From the NCBI GenBank assembly GCA_963930655.1, contig OZ005609.1, positions 20,409,001 through 20,473,000 of the forward strand: a stretch of DNA of 64,000 bases, in the 5' to 3' direction. This stretch comes from Myrica gale. Taxonomy: Eukaryota > Streptophyta > Magnoliopsida > Fagales > Myricaceae. The first letter of the stretch is position 1. Each line of letters opens with the position of its first letter. Shown piece by piece: positions 35,891 to 47,380 of this stretch. Below the pieces are notes generated by a model, which saw nothing but the letters and a program-made list of their open reading frames with translations, made no database searches and was not told the DNA's origin. Made by a program: the position numbers and the translations under genes.

Positions 35891-36088
35891 GGGTGCGTTT
35901 GTGTACCAAAATTTTACCCCCTCTAAAATTTTAACACAATTAAATATTACAATATAATCTCTCTCTCCCCATCAAATCATTACTATTTACTACAAAAAAT
36001 ATAAAAAATTACCTCTCTCTTCACTTTTTCACTAAACCCAATACCTAAAATTTTAACAACACTAAAATTTTACAACACAAACACAACC
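35891..36088. mobile_element. Harbinger/Tourist-like MITE with TAT target duplication
   Basis: The left terminus GGGTGCGTTTGTGTACCAAA and the right terminus (inverted) GGTTGTGTTTGTGTTG pair as terminal repeats. The 198-bp element is flanked by TAT at 35,888-35,890 and 36,089-36,091. AT-rich, no ORF. Confidence 0.65.
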
Positions 36089-36091
36089 TAT

Positions 36092-37179
36092 GTTTATCTC
36101 TGAATCAATTACAATATGAGACTATTACCCATACCGATCGTTTTCTTTTTTTGGATAAATAGTAATTTAGCCGGTAGATAGTTAACTTTGACGTCAAATC
36201 CTACCTAAAGACCAGCCTCAATTACAAGAGTTTATCGAACGTGACTAATGGGTGCAGGAAAGGAGGTTAAAATCGACCCCAAACAACTTTGACAGGGATT
36301 GCGCGCGGGCATTGAAATTGTCACGGTTTAGAGTAAAAAGGAAGACATAGCTAATCATCCGAATCGCTTTCCCAAACCCCCTGATTATATAGGAGACTTG
36401 TTACCAAACCTTTCACCATTTGTCAATGAAAAGCAAAGTTGCGGTGTTCAAGAGGTCACGAGTGCTTCTGTCCCCCGCCAACCTTACCTGCAATAAACTC
36501 ATGAAGAAAGCGATGGATTCTTTTTATTTTATTTTATTGTATTCTTTTGGTTAGGAAAACATGACAGCAAGGAGATTAGACAAGCTAGTTCCAAGTACAT
36601 TTTCCGTTCTCCTCTTTGGGATAAGGTCACCTTTACACCTACGAATTAATTATGTCTTATTCATGTACGTAGTTTTGTATCTTTGGGCAATTGGGCTCTT
36701 AATTGTCCAATTTTTCACCTGGTCCATATATAAAAGTTACATATCTTGCCCTAATATGATATATATGCAGGCATACATTAACTTTAAGCATATTTATAAA
36801 TATAGTAATTGTACAACGCGCTTAGAAATGACATACTTTTATTCTAATCTTAAATATATTGAAAAAAGATGTTGACAGTTAGTTTCTACCAGATAAGGGA
36901 AATTAAGATGATGGATCGGGGATGAGTTGGACGAGAGGCCATAGCTGGGGAAGTTGTCAATAGATAAAAGACTGATCATGAGTACAATATTGCAGTGTCA
37001 TAAATCACCAAGAGTAGGGAACCCATATCCATGGCTCTTCCAAAAGACGGAGCTCTGCCCTTCGGGTGTGTAAGCGGAAAGTCGCACGAATTTTGCTGAT
37101 TTTGTGCAGTACAATATGGCAATTAGTGATGATTGTATTACAAAAACAAAAGATCTTATAATTACCGGCCCTCGCCTCT
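36092..37179. other. Intergenic DNA
   Basis: An open frame at 36,561-36,875 has membrane-like hydrophobic composition but no recognisable homologue. I do not call it a gene. Confidence 0.35.
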
Positions 37180-39774
37180 CACTACAAGAATTCTAATTTA
37201 CTGATAAATTTTGTCAGGGACAAATTGAAAGTGTTCACTAAACAGCACCCTTCAGTGACGAAATTTTAATTTCATTATTGAAGCCATAGTCTGTCGCACA
37301 TTACATCCGTCCGAACGAAAATCAACACCATCTGAATGTGTTTTGGGGAACTGAGTGTTTCTATCCTCGACGGTGAACAAGGCATCTTCGATACTCTCTA
37401 GACATATTTATTCGCTCGTGTGATGTTATGTTCCGTTTGAGAAGTTGAAGTAAGTGGTCTAAAGTCTTTAATTTCTTATGTCATTGATCGAGTGTCAGTA
37501 ACTGTCCTATTAGGGACATACCCTTTCTCCTAGTGCCTTGCTAACTTTTTAAAGCAGACTGGCGGATTCGCTCGTTCATTACTGATATTCTCAATTTGAA
37601 TAGTTCTCAAAGATTTTGGTCTCTTTAATCATGTAAAGCAAAATGCTAATTCGGCAGTTCATAATCTTGTTAGATGCGCACTGGCTGAAAACCTTCTGGA
37701 AAATATCCCTTCCTCTATCATTCATGTTGGCGTTCTCACTAGTGACAATCCAAGATTTCTTCCTCTAGGTTCACTGGTGTCTAATAAGATATTTATCTAG
37801 GAAAAAAAAGATTGGAATTGATATTTATAAAGATATACTCAATTTAGCATATCCCACTTTTCTCTTGATCCTGAAAGTGCCACACCGGATACGCATTCAT
37901 TACCTTTCTAATAGCTACTTGAATTTATCTTCTTTGCTCGGATTCAATTCCAAAAACATTCTTGCAAACAAGTCATTCACTTCCGGACCAGGGGATTTGC
38001 CCACTACTCCTCCTAAGACCGGTAATCCCGCGTATATTGATTCAATTGGGATCCGTAATTCCATCAAACCACCCTCTTTGCTAGTTATTGTTTAATACAT
38101 TAATATTGATTATTTTTATTAATGATCACTATTCAATTGTACTTATGCATACTAACAATATATTCCAGGATGAGTTTTATATATCTTGATTGTAATAGAC
38201 TCGAAGATCGAAAGACTGTGACGTTTACAATTAATACAACATACATGACACATAAGAATAGAATGTACCAGCACTATGGATTATTCCATACCAAATAAAC
38301 TACGTTAGAACACTCATACCCCAACACGAACAAGGAATATTAGACTCGTATTTGGGATCGATAACTAAGCTGATGATTGCTCACACTGTGGGATTGAGGT
38401 CTTTCCAACGCACGAGAGCACTGATGATAAATAATAAATATAATTGTATTTTAATTAAGAGATAGTGTGTTATTACTTAAATACATTACTTAGGTATTTT
38501 AATATACATGTTCATTTTTTTGGTATGCAGAAAAATTCAAAAACTGATCCAAGTAATCATGCCTTGCTATACAAAAATACGTATACTAATAAGGATGGCT
38601 CATGGACATTAGATAGTGCATACAAAATTTTTTGAAGTTGTAAAGTTATATTATGCATTCGTAAAATTTAATATTCATATATTAACTCCATTTTGTTCTT
38701 CTTAACTTTTAGGAAAAGATAGAGGAACTACAGTTAGAGCACGACCCCGAGAGGAGGACATACATAGACGTACAAATTTCACCTAGATTTTGGGGACCAG
38801 ACTGGGTTATGTGCGTAGTTTAGGTTGTTATGTACGACTAATTGGATCATTATCTTCCCTGTCTTCTATAGATATAGCTCGGAGACTGGAGGAGGCTAGA
38901 TTGGAGATAGAGAAGATGATGGCTAGGCAGAAGGTTTATGATGAGTTAGCTTTAAAACAGGTAGAAGTGGAGATGACGATTTGAGAGCAGTAGGAGCATA
39001 TGGAGAAGTAGCAGCGGAAACAACAACAAGAGCAAGAACAGAGACTATAACAAATGAAAAAAAATGCATGAGCAAATAATAGAACATGTAAGGCAACTCA
39101 CATCGCATTTTATGTCTTAGGGAAATTTGGCTAGGTTGTCTATTTTAAACTTGATTTCGATTATGTATTTTATTTATTATTGTGGTGATTAAATATTTGT
39201 AAATAATTTCTAATTTTGTACCATATAATTAATATACTTTTTTAGTATTAAAGTATTTAGATGCTTAATTTATTTTGAAATGTATAATTAAATAAATTCA
39301 TAAAAATTAATATAAAATAAATATTGTATGAACACCTCTACATCCGTTTGCATGGCAAGACATGCGCACGATCATTACCGTTCTGACGCCATTACTAAAT
39401 AAACATCTGAACTCTACTTACAACAGAATTAAAGAGTCATTTTCTGTGATAGATTTTCAGTTCATCTATACATGATCATCGGTTCGCACCTTTTCAATAC
39501 GTGCGAACGGCTAATCAGCGACGAAGCAAAAATTTGTCACCTTCAAGAGAATGTTGGCACGTGTTATGCAAATAGATAAAAAGAACTTAAGCGTGACGTG
39601 ACGGATCTGAGATCAAATCCGTCACGCAAACAAAAAACCTTCCGGACATGTAATTTGTTAATCTAGATAGATTTGCATAACGAATCTCAGAATTTGTCAC
39701 TCAAACTCTGTTGTTGTTGTGACAAATCAGGTGACAAATTTTTGTTGTCAACAATGACCAAATTTCTTGTAGTA
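37180..39774 (+). mobile_element. CACTA (En/Spm) transposon remnant with transposase-like reading region
   Basis: Left end CACTACAAGAATT at 37,180; right end AATTTCTTGTAGTA at 39,761-39,774 (last base mutated from G). Subterminal repeats of the form TTTGTCAC / GTGACAAA and a perfect GTGACGGAT / ATCCGTCAC pair (39,598-39,636) lie near the right end, and GACAAA/GTGACGAAATTT near the left. 38,533-38,635 (+) reads DPSNHALLYKNTYTNKDGSW, and 38,713-38,790 gives EKIEELQLEHDPERRTY with IDVQISPRFWGPDW. These resemble the plant Ptta/En/Spm Transposase_24 family, followed by a degenerate coiled coil (ARRLEEARLEIEKMMARQK) to about 39,115. Frame breaks make it inactive. No target duplication was found. 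Confidence 0.6.
37560..37796 (+). pseudogene. LINE-type RNase H-like fragment within the CACTA region
   Basis: The plus strand reads FWSLFNHVKQNANSAVHNLV then RCALAENLLENIPSSI, which fits the end of the RNase H-like domain of plant LINE polyproteins (V.R.AN..AH.LAR.AL... IP..I). Only the last about 70 residues are present. It is probably a fragment of a non-LTR element inserted into, or captured by, the surrounding CACTA element. Confidence 0.4.
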
Positions 39775-41430
39775 CTATCTCGACCCTATTCCCCAAAATT
39801 GACGACTGCTTTTCACTTTCATAGGACCATTTAACTTGAAGTATCGAATTCAAAACAACTAGAGAAAATAAAATGACCTTGTTTTTGTCCTAAAATACAA
39901 AAACACATATTATGGATCTAATGACGTTATTTTCGGCTCCCCTTCCTAATTTCCCTCGTCTCAGACTCTCCTTGCATCCTCAATCATTGGGGCTTGGAGA
40001 TTATGGTTGCACTAGTAATTTCGGCGGGATTGGGCCGCTCCCTTTGCCCTTAATGGACCTCTCATTTTTCTAAAGACGCAGGCCTTAATACACTCCCATG
40101 ACCCATCCTGCCCTTCCGGCTTCCAAAACCTTTTGACAAATTACATTTTACATTTTACACTTTATAACTATTTAATTAGTCATTTTGCAATTTATATTAA
40201 ATTACCAAACTTGACATATTATATCTAAATTATCAATAGGTTTACACTTTACACTGTTATAATTTAACCATAAAGATTGTGACACTTGTCTAATTTTTCA
40301 TTGAATCTAAAGTTGAGATCTTAACACAAAGTGCAAAGTACAAGTGATTGATAGTTTAGAGTATAATGTGCTTAGTTTTATAGTTTGTAGTGTAAATTAT
40401 AAATAAGTGATATATAATTAAATGGTACAAATATTATTTCTCCCAAAACTGTTTATACTAAGAATTGCCTAACATTTTATCGGCCAGTTAGCTAAAAAGA
40501 TTAAACCATTTAGATTTCAAAAGAAAAACAAGATGCATAGTATCATCTCTAGCTTCTTGTTTTTTCTTTTCTCCGCGAATATAGATTCTGAAGAACCAAG
40601 CAGAAGTTAAAAGAGTACCAAATAAATGAGAATTACTCGTACTCATGGGAGACACCCTTGATATGAGAAAGTGCCTCATGGGGCTTCACAATGTCCACAT
40701 GTAAATATACCTGCCCCCAACTTCTGATAAAATTAAAAAGTGCCTCAGCCCTTGTTCCCATCAACCACAACCCATGAAAAAAAAATCTTTTAAAAAGTCA
40801 AGGAAAAAGTGTGATTCATATATCTAAGGGGTCAAAATAGAAACTTTAAAAATTTCTAGTGGGAGAGGGGAGGAAGGATTTTCATTAGAGGCCCAAAGAG
40901 GATCGCGAGGGGTTTTGTAAATTTTTACTGCCTCAGCCCCTGTTTCCATCAACGACAACCCATGTGGGTCCAAGTCACATGGCATACACCCAATCCACTC
41001 TGAATCCAAGGGTTATTATTTCTTTTCCTGGAATCAATAACTCAGTCTAGGCCGTCAGCCGATTCCAATCATGGTCTTCAAGACGGGAAGCTAAGGTCTG
41101 TCCTAAAGTTGTCCCCAAAATGTAAGGACAACTGCATCAATTGTGCTGTTCACGTGACAAACACTTTAGCTGCCCTTGTCCAAAATCATGTCTCAAGTAT
41201 ACCTTTGCCTTATTATTGCCCTCCCAACTCCCTCTGCTACTCTCAAGCCGAAGGGGTAGACTCTGAGCCACACTTGCCAGTAAAAAAGACAGTGAGGCTC
41301 AAAACTATTTCCAATTGTCTACAGATAAGGTGGGGGAAGAGATCAGTTTCTTATATCTTGAACATATTAGAAAAAAAAAAATTATTGATATCACGAGGCT
41401 TATTCTTAACTTAAGAATAATGTTTGTAAT
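39775..41430. other. Intergenic DNA, distal 5' flank of the IAA1/3/4-type gene
   Basis: No gene recognised. A TGTCTC auxin-response core is at 41,189-41,194 (+), about 1 kb upstream of the Aux/IAA start codon; function is untested. Confidence 0.4.
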
Positions 41431-41650
41431 TATTGGAGTTTCACAATATCTTTTTCTACGAGCGCTGTTAGAATAGGTTCGTTGAGTGCAATATCGAATG
41501 CCATAAAAGATTTAAGTGACGCTCTTCTGACAGTAATTAATTTTGGGAGGATGACTACTCAATGGTCAAACAAGTGGTATCAGAGTTATGAGTTCATGAG
41601 TTTGAGTTGCAGAGTCAATGTGAGGGAGAGATTGTTGGAGTTTCACAATG
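41431..41650 (+). mobile_element. TRIM-like miniature LTR retrotransposon remnant
   Basis: A 5' LTR-like segment (41,431-41,574) starts ATTGGAGTTTCACAATAT. It is followed by the primer site TGGTATCAGAG at 41,577-41,587, complementary to initiator tRNA-Met. Only about 45 bp later comes the polypurine tract GTGAGGGAGAGAT (about 41,618-41,630), and then TGTTGGAGTTTCACAATG (41,631-41,648), which repeats the LTR start. The second LTR is lost after about 18 bp. Very short LTRs, primer site and PPT with no coding room are the definition of a TRIM. Confidence 0.6.
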
Positions 41651-42225
41651 CTGCTCAGTGCGAATTCTCTTAGAACAGAACGGTTTGGATGTAATTAATA
41701 CTCTAATTTTGATTTAATGCAATTTGAAGGTGTTGATGCCTAAATGTACTGGCAGCATCCATGTAAAATTCCTCTCTAAAGGCCGTGAAGATCATGAAGC
41801 TGCGTAAACTTTGAGCTCCATTCTCTACGTGTACGCTTGCGATCGATATGAAAGGACGCGGTAATGTGCCTGGGACGCGCTTATAGTGTGAAGAGGGTAA
41901 GGTTATCTTGCTTTCCTAGACAGTATCCGTCAACCTTTATCGCTGTCTGTTCATCGACAGCTCTATATAACATTAACACGCTATGAGTACCCTACGGACG
42001 CTTCCTCTGCCCCTTCCCAGCTTGCAATATACCCAACTTCCTCACTGGAAATAAAAGATTCCCTCGTCAGTTGCCACAGACAACTCGGTATTATTCTTCT
42101 ACGTCCGACAGACAGCCTCAGCGAGGTCAAAATTTGATGATTAGGAGAATTTCGAGGATAAATAAGAAGTGTGTTAGTAAGTTGGAGAAACAGGGTTCGA
42201 TATCCACCCAAAGAAGGACAGAACT
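41651..42225 (+). promoter_or_regulatory. Proximal promoter and 5' UTR of the IAA1/3/4-type gene
   Basis: CTCTATATAACATT at 41,962-41,975 is a good TATA box. The start codon is 255 bp further on, leaving a 5' UTR of about 220 nt with short upstream reading frames. The TRIM-like element ends just upstream. Confidence 0.5.
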
Positions 42226-43160
42226 ATGGAGTTTGATAAAGAACTCAACTTTGAGGCCACAGAGCTTAGACTGGGTCTACCAGGCACAAAGGAGTCAGAA
42301 AAGCAACCACCTAAGGCCCTTAAGAGCAACAAAAGAGCATTTTTCGACATGAATCAAGAGGAGTGTGCATCTAATGACAGTTCCCATATTGTTTCACATG
42401 TCCAAAAATCTGACGAAGAAATTCCCTCCTCACCTCCCAAGTAAGCAATTTTGTATGTTAAAAACCTGGAGTTGATTACTTTATGCATAGTTAATATAGT
42501 TTCTCTTAAATGGTCACGTTTGGTACATGCATGCACGGTTTTGTTGATGGGGGGTACGGTGTGTTCTTTTAGGGCACAAGTAGTGGGATGGCCACCCCTG
42601 AGATCTTATCGGAAGAGCTGTTTCCAACCAATTAAACAAATGGAAGCTGAAGTCTCGGGGGGGTACCTGAAAGTTAGCATGGATGGGGCTCCCTATCTAA
42701 GGAAGATTGATTTGAAGATCTATAAAGGATATTCCGAGCTCCTTAAAGCCTTGGAAGAAATGTTCCAGTTCTTCAGTGCTGGTAATTAAGCATGATCTTT
42801 TATCTGATTTTTCACATTGGTGATAGTGAAATCAATCGATTTTTGGGTTCTCAATTTCTTTTTGTTCTTTCTTTAGGTGAGTTTTCTGAGAAGGAAGGTT
42901 ACAGTGGATCAGAATTTGTTCCCACTTATGAAGACACAGATGGGGATTGGATGTTGGTTGGAGATGTTCCATGGGAGTAAGCTCTTGCTTTCTCTCTCTC
43001 TCTACCTAGAATCACTATCGGAGAAACTGTGCAGGAAGTAATCTAATTGTCGTTTTCATTTCATCGCAGTATGTTTATCTCCTCGTGCAAGAGGCTGAGA
43101 ATCATGAAGGAGACAGAGGCTAGGGGCTTGGCTTGTACTGTAAAAGATCCCAAACGTTAG
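42226..43160 (+). CDS. AUX/IAA: Aux/IAA transcriptional repressor, IAA1/IAA3/IAA4 type
   Basis: Nuclear auxin-labile repressor of ARF-driven transcription. Four exons with GT-AG borders: 42,226-42,440, 42,573-42,781, 42,877-42,976, 43,070-43,160, giving 615 nt and 204 aa, typical of the IAA1-4 subgroup. Domain [11 protein letters not shown] (LxLxL) is at residues about 12-21 and a KR pair (NKRAFFD) follows. The degron in exon 2 reads [10 protein letters not shown], with Leu where this family normally has Val or Ile. PB1 domain: [15 protein letters not shown] and the acidic [16 protein letters not shown]. The last exon gives [19 protein letters not shown] plus a short KDPKR tail. It is divergent from the IAA7/14/17-type gene 15 kb away. 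Such sister pairs are known in Arabidopsis (IAA1-IAA14, IAA2-IAA7, IAA3-IAA17). Confidence 0.93.
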
Positions 43161-44480
43161 ACCCACTGGGAAGGATGGAGAAGACAAGGAGACTATTTCT
43201 CTTTCAAGAATATCAGCAAAATCCGTCACTGGGGCTATCAATGAAGAAGCTCGGATGTTGATCAGCACTCAGTCCTGACAGATCAATAGCCACTCGTATG
43301 CCTAGATCAGTTGTATCATACTTAGATGCTTTGATTTAAATCAACAAATTAGGTGTTATATATATGGATATTGATTCTCTCCAATTTGTTATTTGAATTG
43401 AATGGTTCCATTTGAAAAGAACAGATACAATATATGGGTCATTAGGTGGGGTCTATAAAAGATCCTGATCCGTGCAGCAAATTGGAAAAGATCCTGATCC
43501 GTGCAGCAAATTGGAAATGATCCTGATCAATTATATATTTACCCAAGAAGAGTAGTCATTAAGCAGAGTGTACAGTGCAAGTGCATGTAAGAAATGTATT
43601 AAGCATATCAATTTGGCACAATATCTAAAATGTCAATCATCACTTCTCAGCCAAATGGCCTTTTTACTTTTGGGCGACTGTATAATTTTACTTGGCAAAT
43701 AATTTGAAAACATAGAGGTGGGGGAACAGGGGAGCAAAGTCAAACCAAGAATAGTTGAAGGATGGGCTTTGAGGCCCAATATAATTTTTGAACAAATACG
43801 AATCTAAGGTCAGTAATAGAAACTCAATTTCATACGGACAAGTTCAGAACAAAAGTTATTATAGAGATCACTTTAGGAGTAAATAATATCCTAGAGACAA
43901 GTGAATTAGGCTATTATGCACAAACCAAACCCACTATCTTCTACTCTGAAAAAATAGTGCACAAACCAAAACCCATTTGATTTGGCTTTGAAAACGTAGT
44001 TTACGAACAAGACGATGGTTTCCATCTAATAAGGTGGCACTGATTGTTCCTTCTATCGATATATTATCGAAATTTGAAGACTTTATATGTGAATTCAAAA
44101 GTAACAGTAGAATACATTACTACCAAAAATTCAAAAGTAGTTCAATTTGTAGCATGAAGCTGGCGAGAATAAAGAACAAATAATAATAATAATAAAGTCT
44201 CGCTAGAAGTTTCATTGGTGTTTTATTTGCTGTATTCCCCATTGCGCCACAAGATGTGCGTCAGGAGAAGAAGTTCCACTGCTGTTTTCCGTGGCACGCT
44301 GATGCGGATAAACCTTCACGTACATGCGGTGTTTAGCATTTACGCAAAAACATAAACATACATGCTGTCTTAGTGGGATGAAGATGGTCAGCAATTCTCT
44401 CTGTGCAATTCAGAGAGACACATATAGATGTGGTCCCCAATGTAGGACTTATATTGCTTGAAATTTTATATTAGCAACAT
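43161..44480. other. 3' flank of the IAA1/3/4-type gene and intergenic DNA
   Basis: A 29-bp unit (AAAAGATCCTGATCCG...) is repeated 2.4 times at 43,457-43,528. No gene is visible in the rest. Confidence 0.45.
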
Positions 44481-44483
44481 TAA

Positions 44484-44685
44484 GGTGGTGTTTGTTTGTG
44501 AAAATTTTGGGGTGGTGGAAATGTTGGGGTATTGGGGTTGGTAAAAAAGTAAAAATATTTTGTAGGAGTTGGTAAAAAAGTAAGAAGAGAGAATATTATA
44601 ATGAAAAAGAATTATTTGATTGAAAAAAAAATATCATTTTATAATTTTTTAATAAAGCCCGAAATGTTGGGAAACAAACAACACC
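44484..44685. mobile_element. Harbinger/Tourist-like MITE with TAA target duplication
   Basis: Terminal inverted repeats GGTGGTGTTTGTTT (left) and AAACAAACAACACC (right) bound 202 bp. TAA flanks on both sides (44,481-44,483 and 44,686-44,688) fit PIF/Harbinger insertion preference. Confidence 0.75.
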
Positions 44686-45044
44686 TAAATAGTGTGAGAA
44701 CCACCTCTTATGTCTGTCTCTCTTCGAATTATACTATGCAATTCGAGTACAATTCGGATAGAAAATTACAGATGATCCTGATCTATGTTAGAGAATGTAA
44801 TTTAAGGGAGTTCTAAAAAAAAATTGGCAGTACTATCTGTATTATGCCACATATGAAGCTGCAGCTATATGCTATCATTTTTGCCTAATAATGAATCAAC
44901 AATAACAAGGAAATTGTATTCATAAATTACTCATAGAAAGAAAATTAAAGAAATCAAATAATAAATCGTAAAAGGTATGAAAATTGACCATAACAAAAAG
45001 CATAATGGAATCTGCAAGAGCCAAGGACCCAATTTGGAGACATA

Positions 45045-45351
45045 GGTGATGTTCGTTTTGAGAAAAAATGTAGGATTTTAGAGAAGTTGTGAATTTTTAT
45101 GTTGAATAGTGTTTTATTGGTGTTTGTGTAAAGTGGAGAGAGAAATGATTTGATGTAATTGTTTAATAAAAAAGTATTGGAGATATGTGAAAAAGTATAG
45201 AGAGAGAAAATTTATGTTGAATAAAAAATTAAAAAGTTGTTGGAGATTGTGTAAAATGTATTGGTTTTTGTGTTTGAATTCTGAATATGTTCGGTGGTAG
45301 AATTGTGAATATACTTAGAATCCTGAAAAAATGGTGAAAACGAACATACCC
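45045..45351. mobile_element. Harbinger/Tourist-like MITE with ATA target duplication
   Basis: Left end GGTGATGTTCGTTTTGAG and right end AAAACGAACATACCC are inverted repeats, with ATA at 45,042-45,044 and 45,352-45,354. Internal sequence GAGAGAGAAA.GATTTGATGT is similar in style to the other copies. 307 bp, no ORF. Confidence 0.65.
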
Positions 45352-45354
45352 ATA

Positions 45355-46860
45355 ATTGGCAAATTGAAATAAAGGTTCAACTTTTAATTGACGCAAGCCA
45401 ACAAGACAAACAACCGGTCAATTTGGTTTAATTCAACCTCATGATGTAACCAAAGAGATACCATTAGCTAGAGACGACGAACCAAGATAGTGCAGGGTCA
45501 GTAACTACATAATAGAGGTTAAATTGGAAAGAAAAGATAAACGAAGTGGATAATTAAGATATAATATGGAGAGAGAGAGGAGAAAAATAATAACGAGAGA
45601 TTGAATATAAGTGATTTGGTCAAGAAGACATACTTTAACTGTAAAAGTCATTAATAGTTGTATTTTATATTATGAGTTCTTACAGATTACAAGTTAAATA
45701 TTGCCTCTATTTATAAAGATGATAAAGCATAATAAGAAAAATATTTCTACATTTGAATGTGAATCTTTAATATTTTGACAATATCTCATATTAAAACTTA
45801 TTTCTAACATCAAGATTATATCATATCAAATCTTATTGATTATGATATTATCTCTAACAAAATTGATAGTAAGCGAATTATGATTTTGGATGGCAGTCAC
45901 CTTCGATAGAGGATCCTAAAACATCGTGGACAACAAAGTTAAAGTGCAGTTACAAAGGCACAACTATCACCAAATATTCTTACTCAGCAATTGTAATAGG
46001 CTCAAGGCCGATACAAACAAATTGGGTCGATAGACAGCCAAAAGATTAATAAACGCCGGAGAATGACAATGACAACGCTTGAGAGTACAGAGTACCAAGT
46101 AGTTCTCGGCAAAAGGTGAAGGCTGGTGGTAAGAGAGGAAGAGGATTTGGCATGTAAGATGAACGCGCTTGCGTAGGCGACAAGACCCTACTTAAGACCT
46201 AGAACTTTTCAGAGGGGTTTGCAAGTTGGGAGGGTCAAGGAAAGAGATGGAGGCTTCCAAGAGCATTGAAGTGGGTGAACCGAGGTTCATGGCTATTCAA
46301 GACAAGCCTTCCGTGGGGCAAGGTAATCTACAAACATGTCAATGACACCACCAGCAGTATGTTGGCATGCCTCTCGGCATTGCCAACGCATATGGCTGCA
46401 AACTCCCCTGGCCATAAGCCTTGTGATGATGGCAAAGGGCAGCCAGTACCAGGCCATGCTCCTGTGGAGGCTAGCAAGGCCACGACACTAGAGCACCAAG
46501 TCACTCCAGCGCCACTAGTCAGGCTAGCCACGCCACAAGCATTCAGCAGCTACAGCCAGGTCAACCACCAGGAGCAATCACCACCAAAGAGCAGATTGGT
46601 AGTGCCATCACATGGTCATCAGCCACGACAGTGCCAATAGGAGCACATGGAAAGTTGGATTGAGATGAACTAAGAGGACTAGAGGAGCCTAGTGGTTTCA
46701 CCACCCCACAAGGTGGCGGACAGCGGTGGAGCACGACAACATATGAAAAAAAGACCCATGCAAGACAACCCGCATGTGAGACCCTTTGTGTGGCCGAATA
46801 TCAACTCATTCTAGGAGTTTCTATCCTTATTTAGATTTTCCTTTTGTGTTGAACAAATTA
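45355..46860. other. Intergenic DNA
   Basis: A 124-aa open frame at 46,266-46,640 (+) is GC-rich, low in recognisable motifs and probably not a gene. 46,060-46,780 is less AT-rich than its surroundings and may be part of the LTR-like element that follows. Confidence 0.35.
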
Positions 46861-46869
46861 TGGAATCAA

Positions 46870-47380
46870 TTACACTCTTTGACTAAGGGGATTAATCCTT
46901 GATTAGCAATTGGAGTTATTTCAGGCAATTAGGGTTTCTTCTATAAAGGAAATACCCTAGCCACCCCTTTTAGTGCTAAATTTGGTAACTATTTCATTGA
47001 TTTGGGGATTGGATCCTTCTTTGGCAATGTGAGTGATTTTAGGCCATTAGGGTTGCATCTCTTTAAGAGAACCCTTGGCCACTTTGCCAGCTACATTCAT
47101 GCGGTTAGGTTTTCCCCACAAGTAAAACCCTAGTTGAACAAAGGCTATAGAGGTGTATAAATACTCTTTGGCACTAGGTTTAGCATTCTATCATCATTTG
47201 TCAAATTGTCTCTTTTATAAGTATTGTCGTGGGGCTCTTTATCACTTCGGTTTTCAGGTGACTTAGGTGCAATTCGTGAATCCTAATTCTTCTCCTTGCT
47301 TGGGCTAGTTTGGGGTAATTCGTGAATCCAAGTCTAGATATTTCGATCCTTAGGTGTGTAGGGTGAAATTTTCAAAAATG
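46870..47380 (+). mobile_element. Possible LTR (U3/R region) of an unidentified retrotransposon
   Basis: Two diverged direct units about 119 bp apart (TTTGACTAAGGGGATTAATCC at 46,878; ATTGATTTGGGGATTGGATCC at 46,997), each followed by TTAGGGTT and an ACCCT..CCAC block, precede a TATA box GTATAAATAC at about 47,154. Two AATTCGTGAATCC repeats follow downstream (about 47,271 and 47,319). This enhancer-repeat plus TATA layout is LTR-like. Neither LTR ends nor coding sequence were found. Confidence 0.35.

Noticed and set aside
36561..36875. 104-codon hydrophobic ORF
   Set aside because: AT-rich DNA readily yields Phe/Ile/Tyr-rich frames; there are no splice context, homologue or conserved residues.
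46266..46640. 124-codon ORF read as a possible gene
   Set aside because: No signal, domain, promoter or exon structure is recognisable, the opposite strand is equally open, and it lies in repeat-like DNA.
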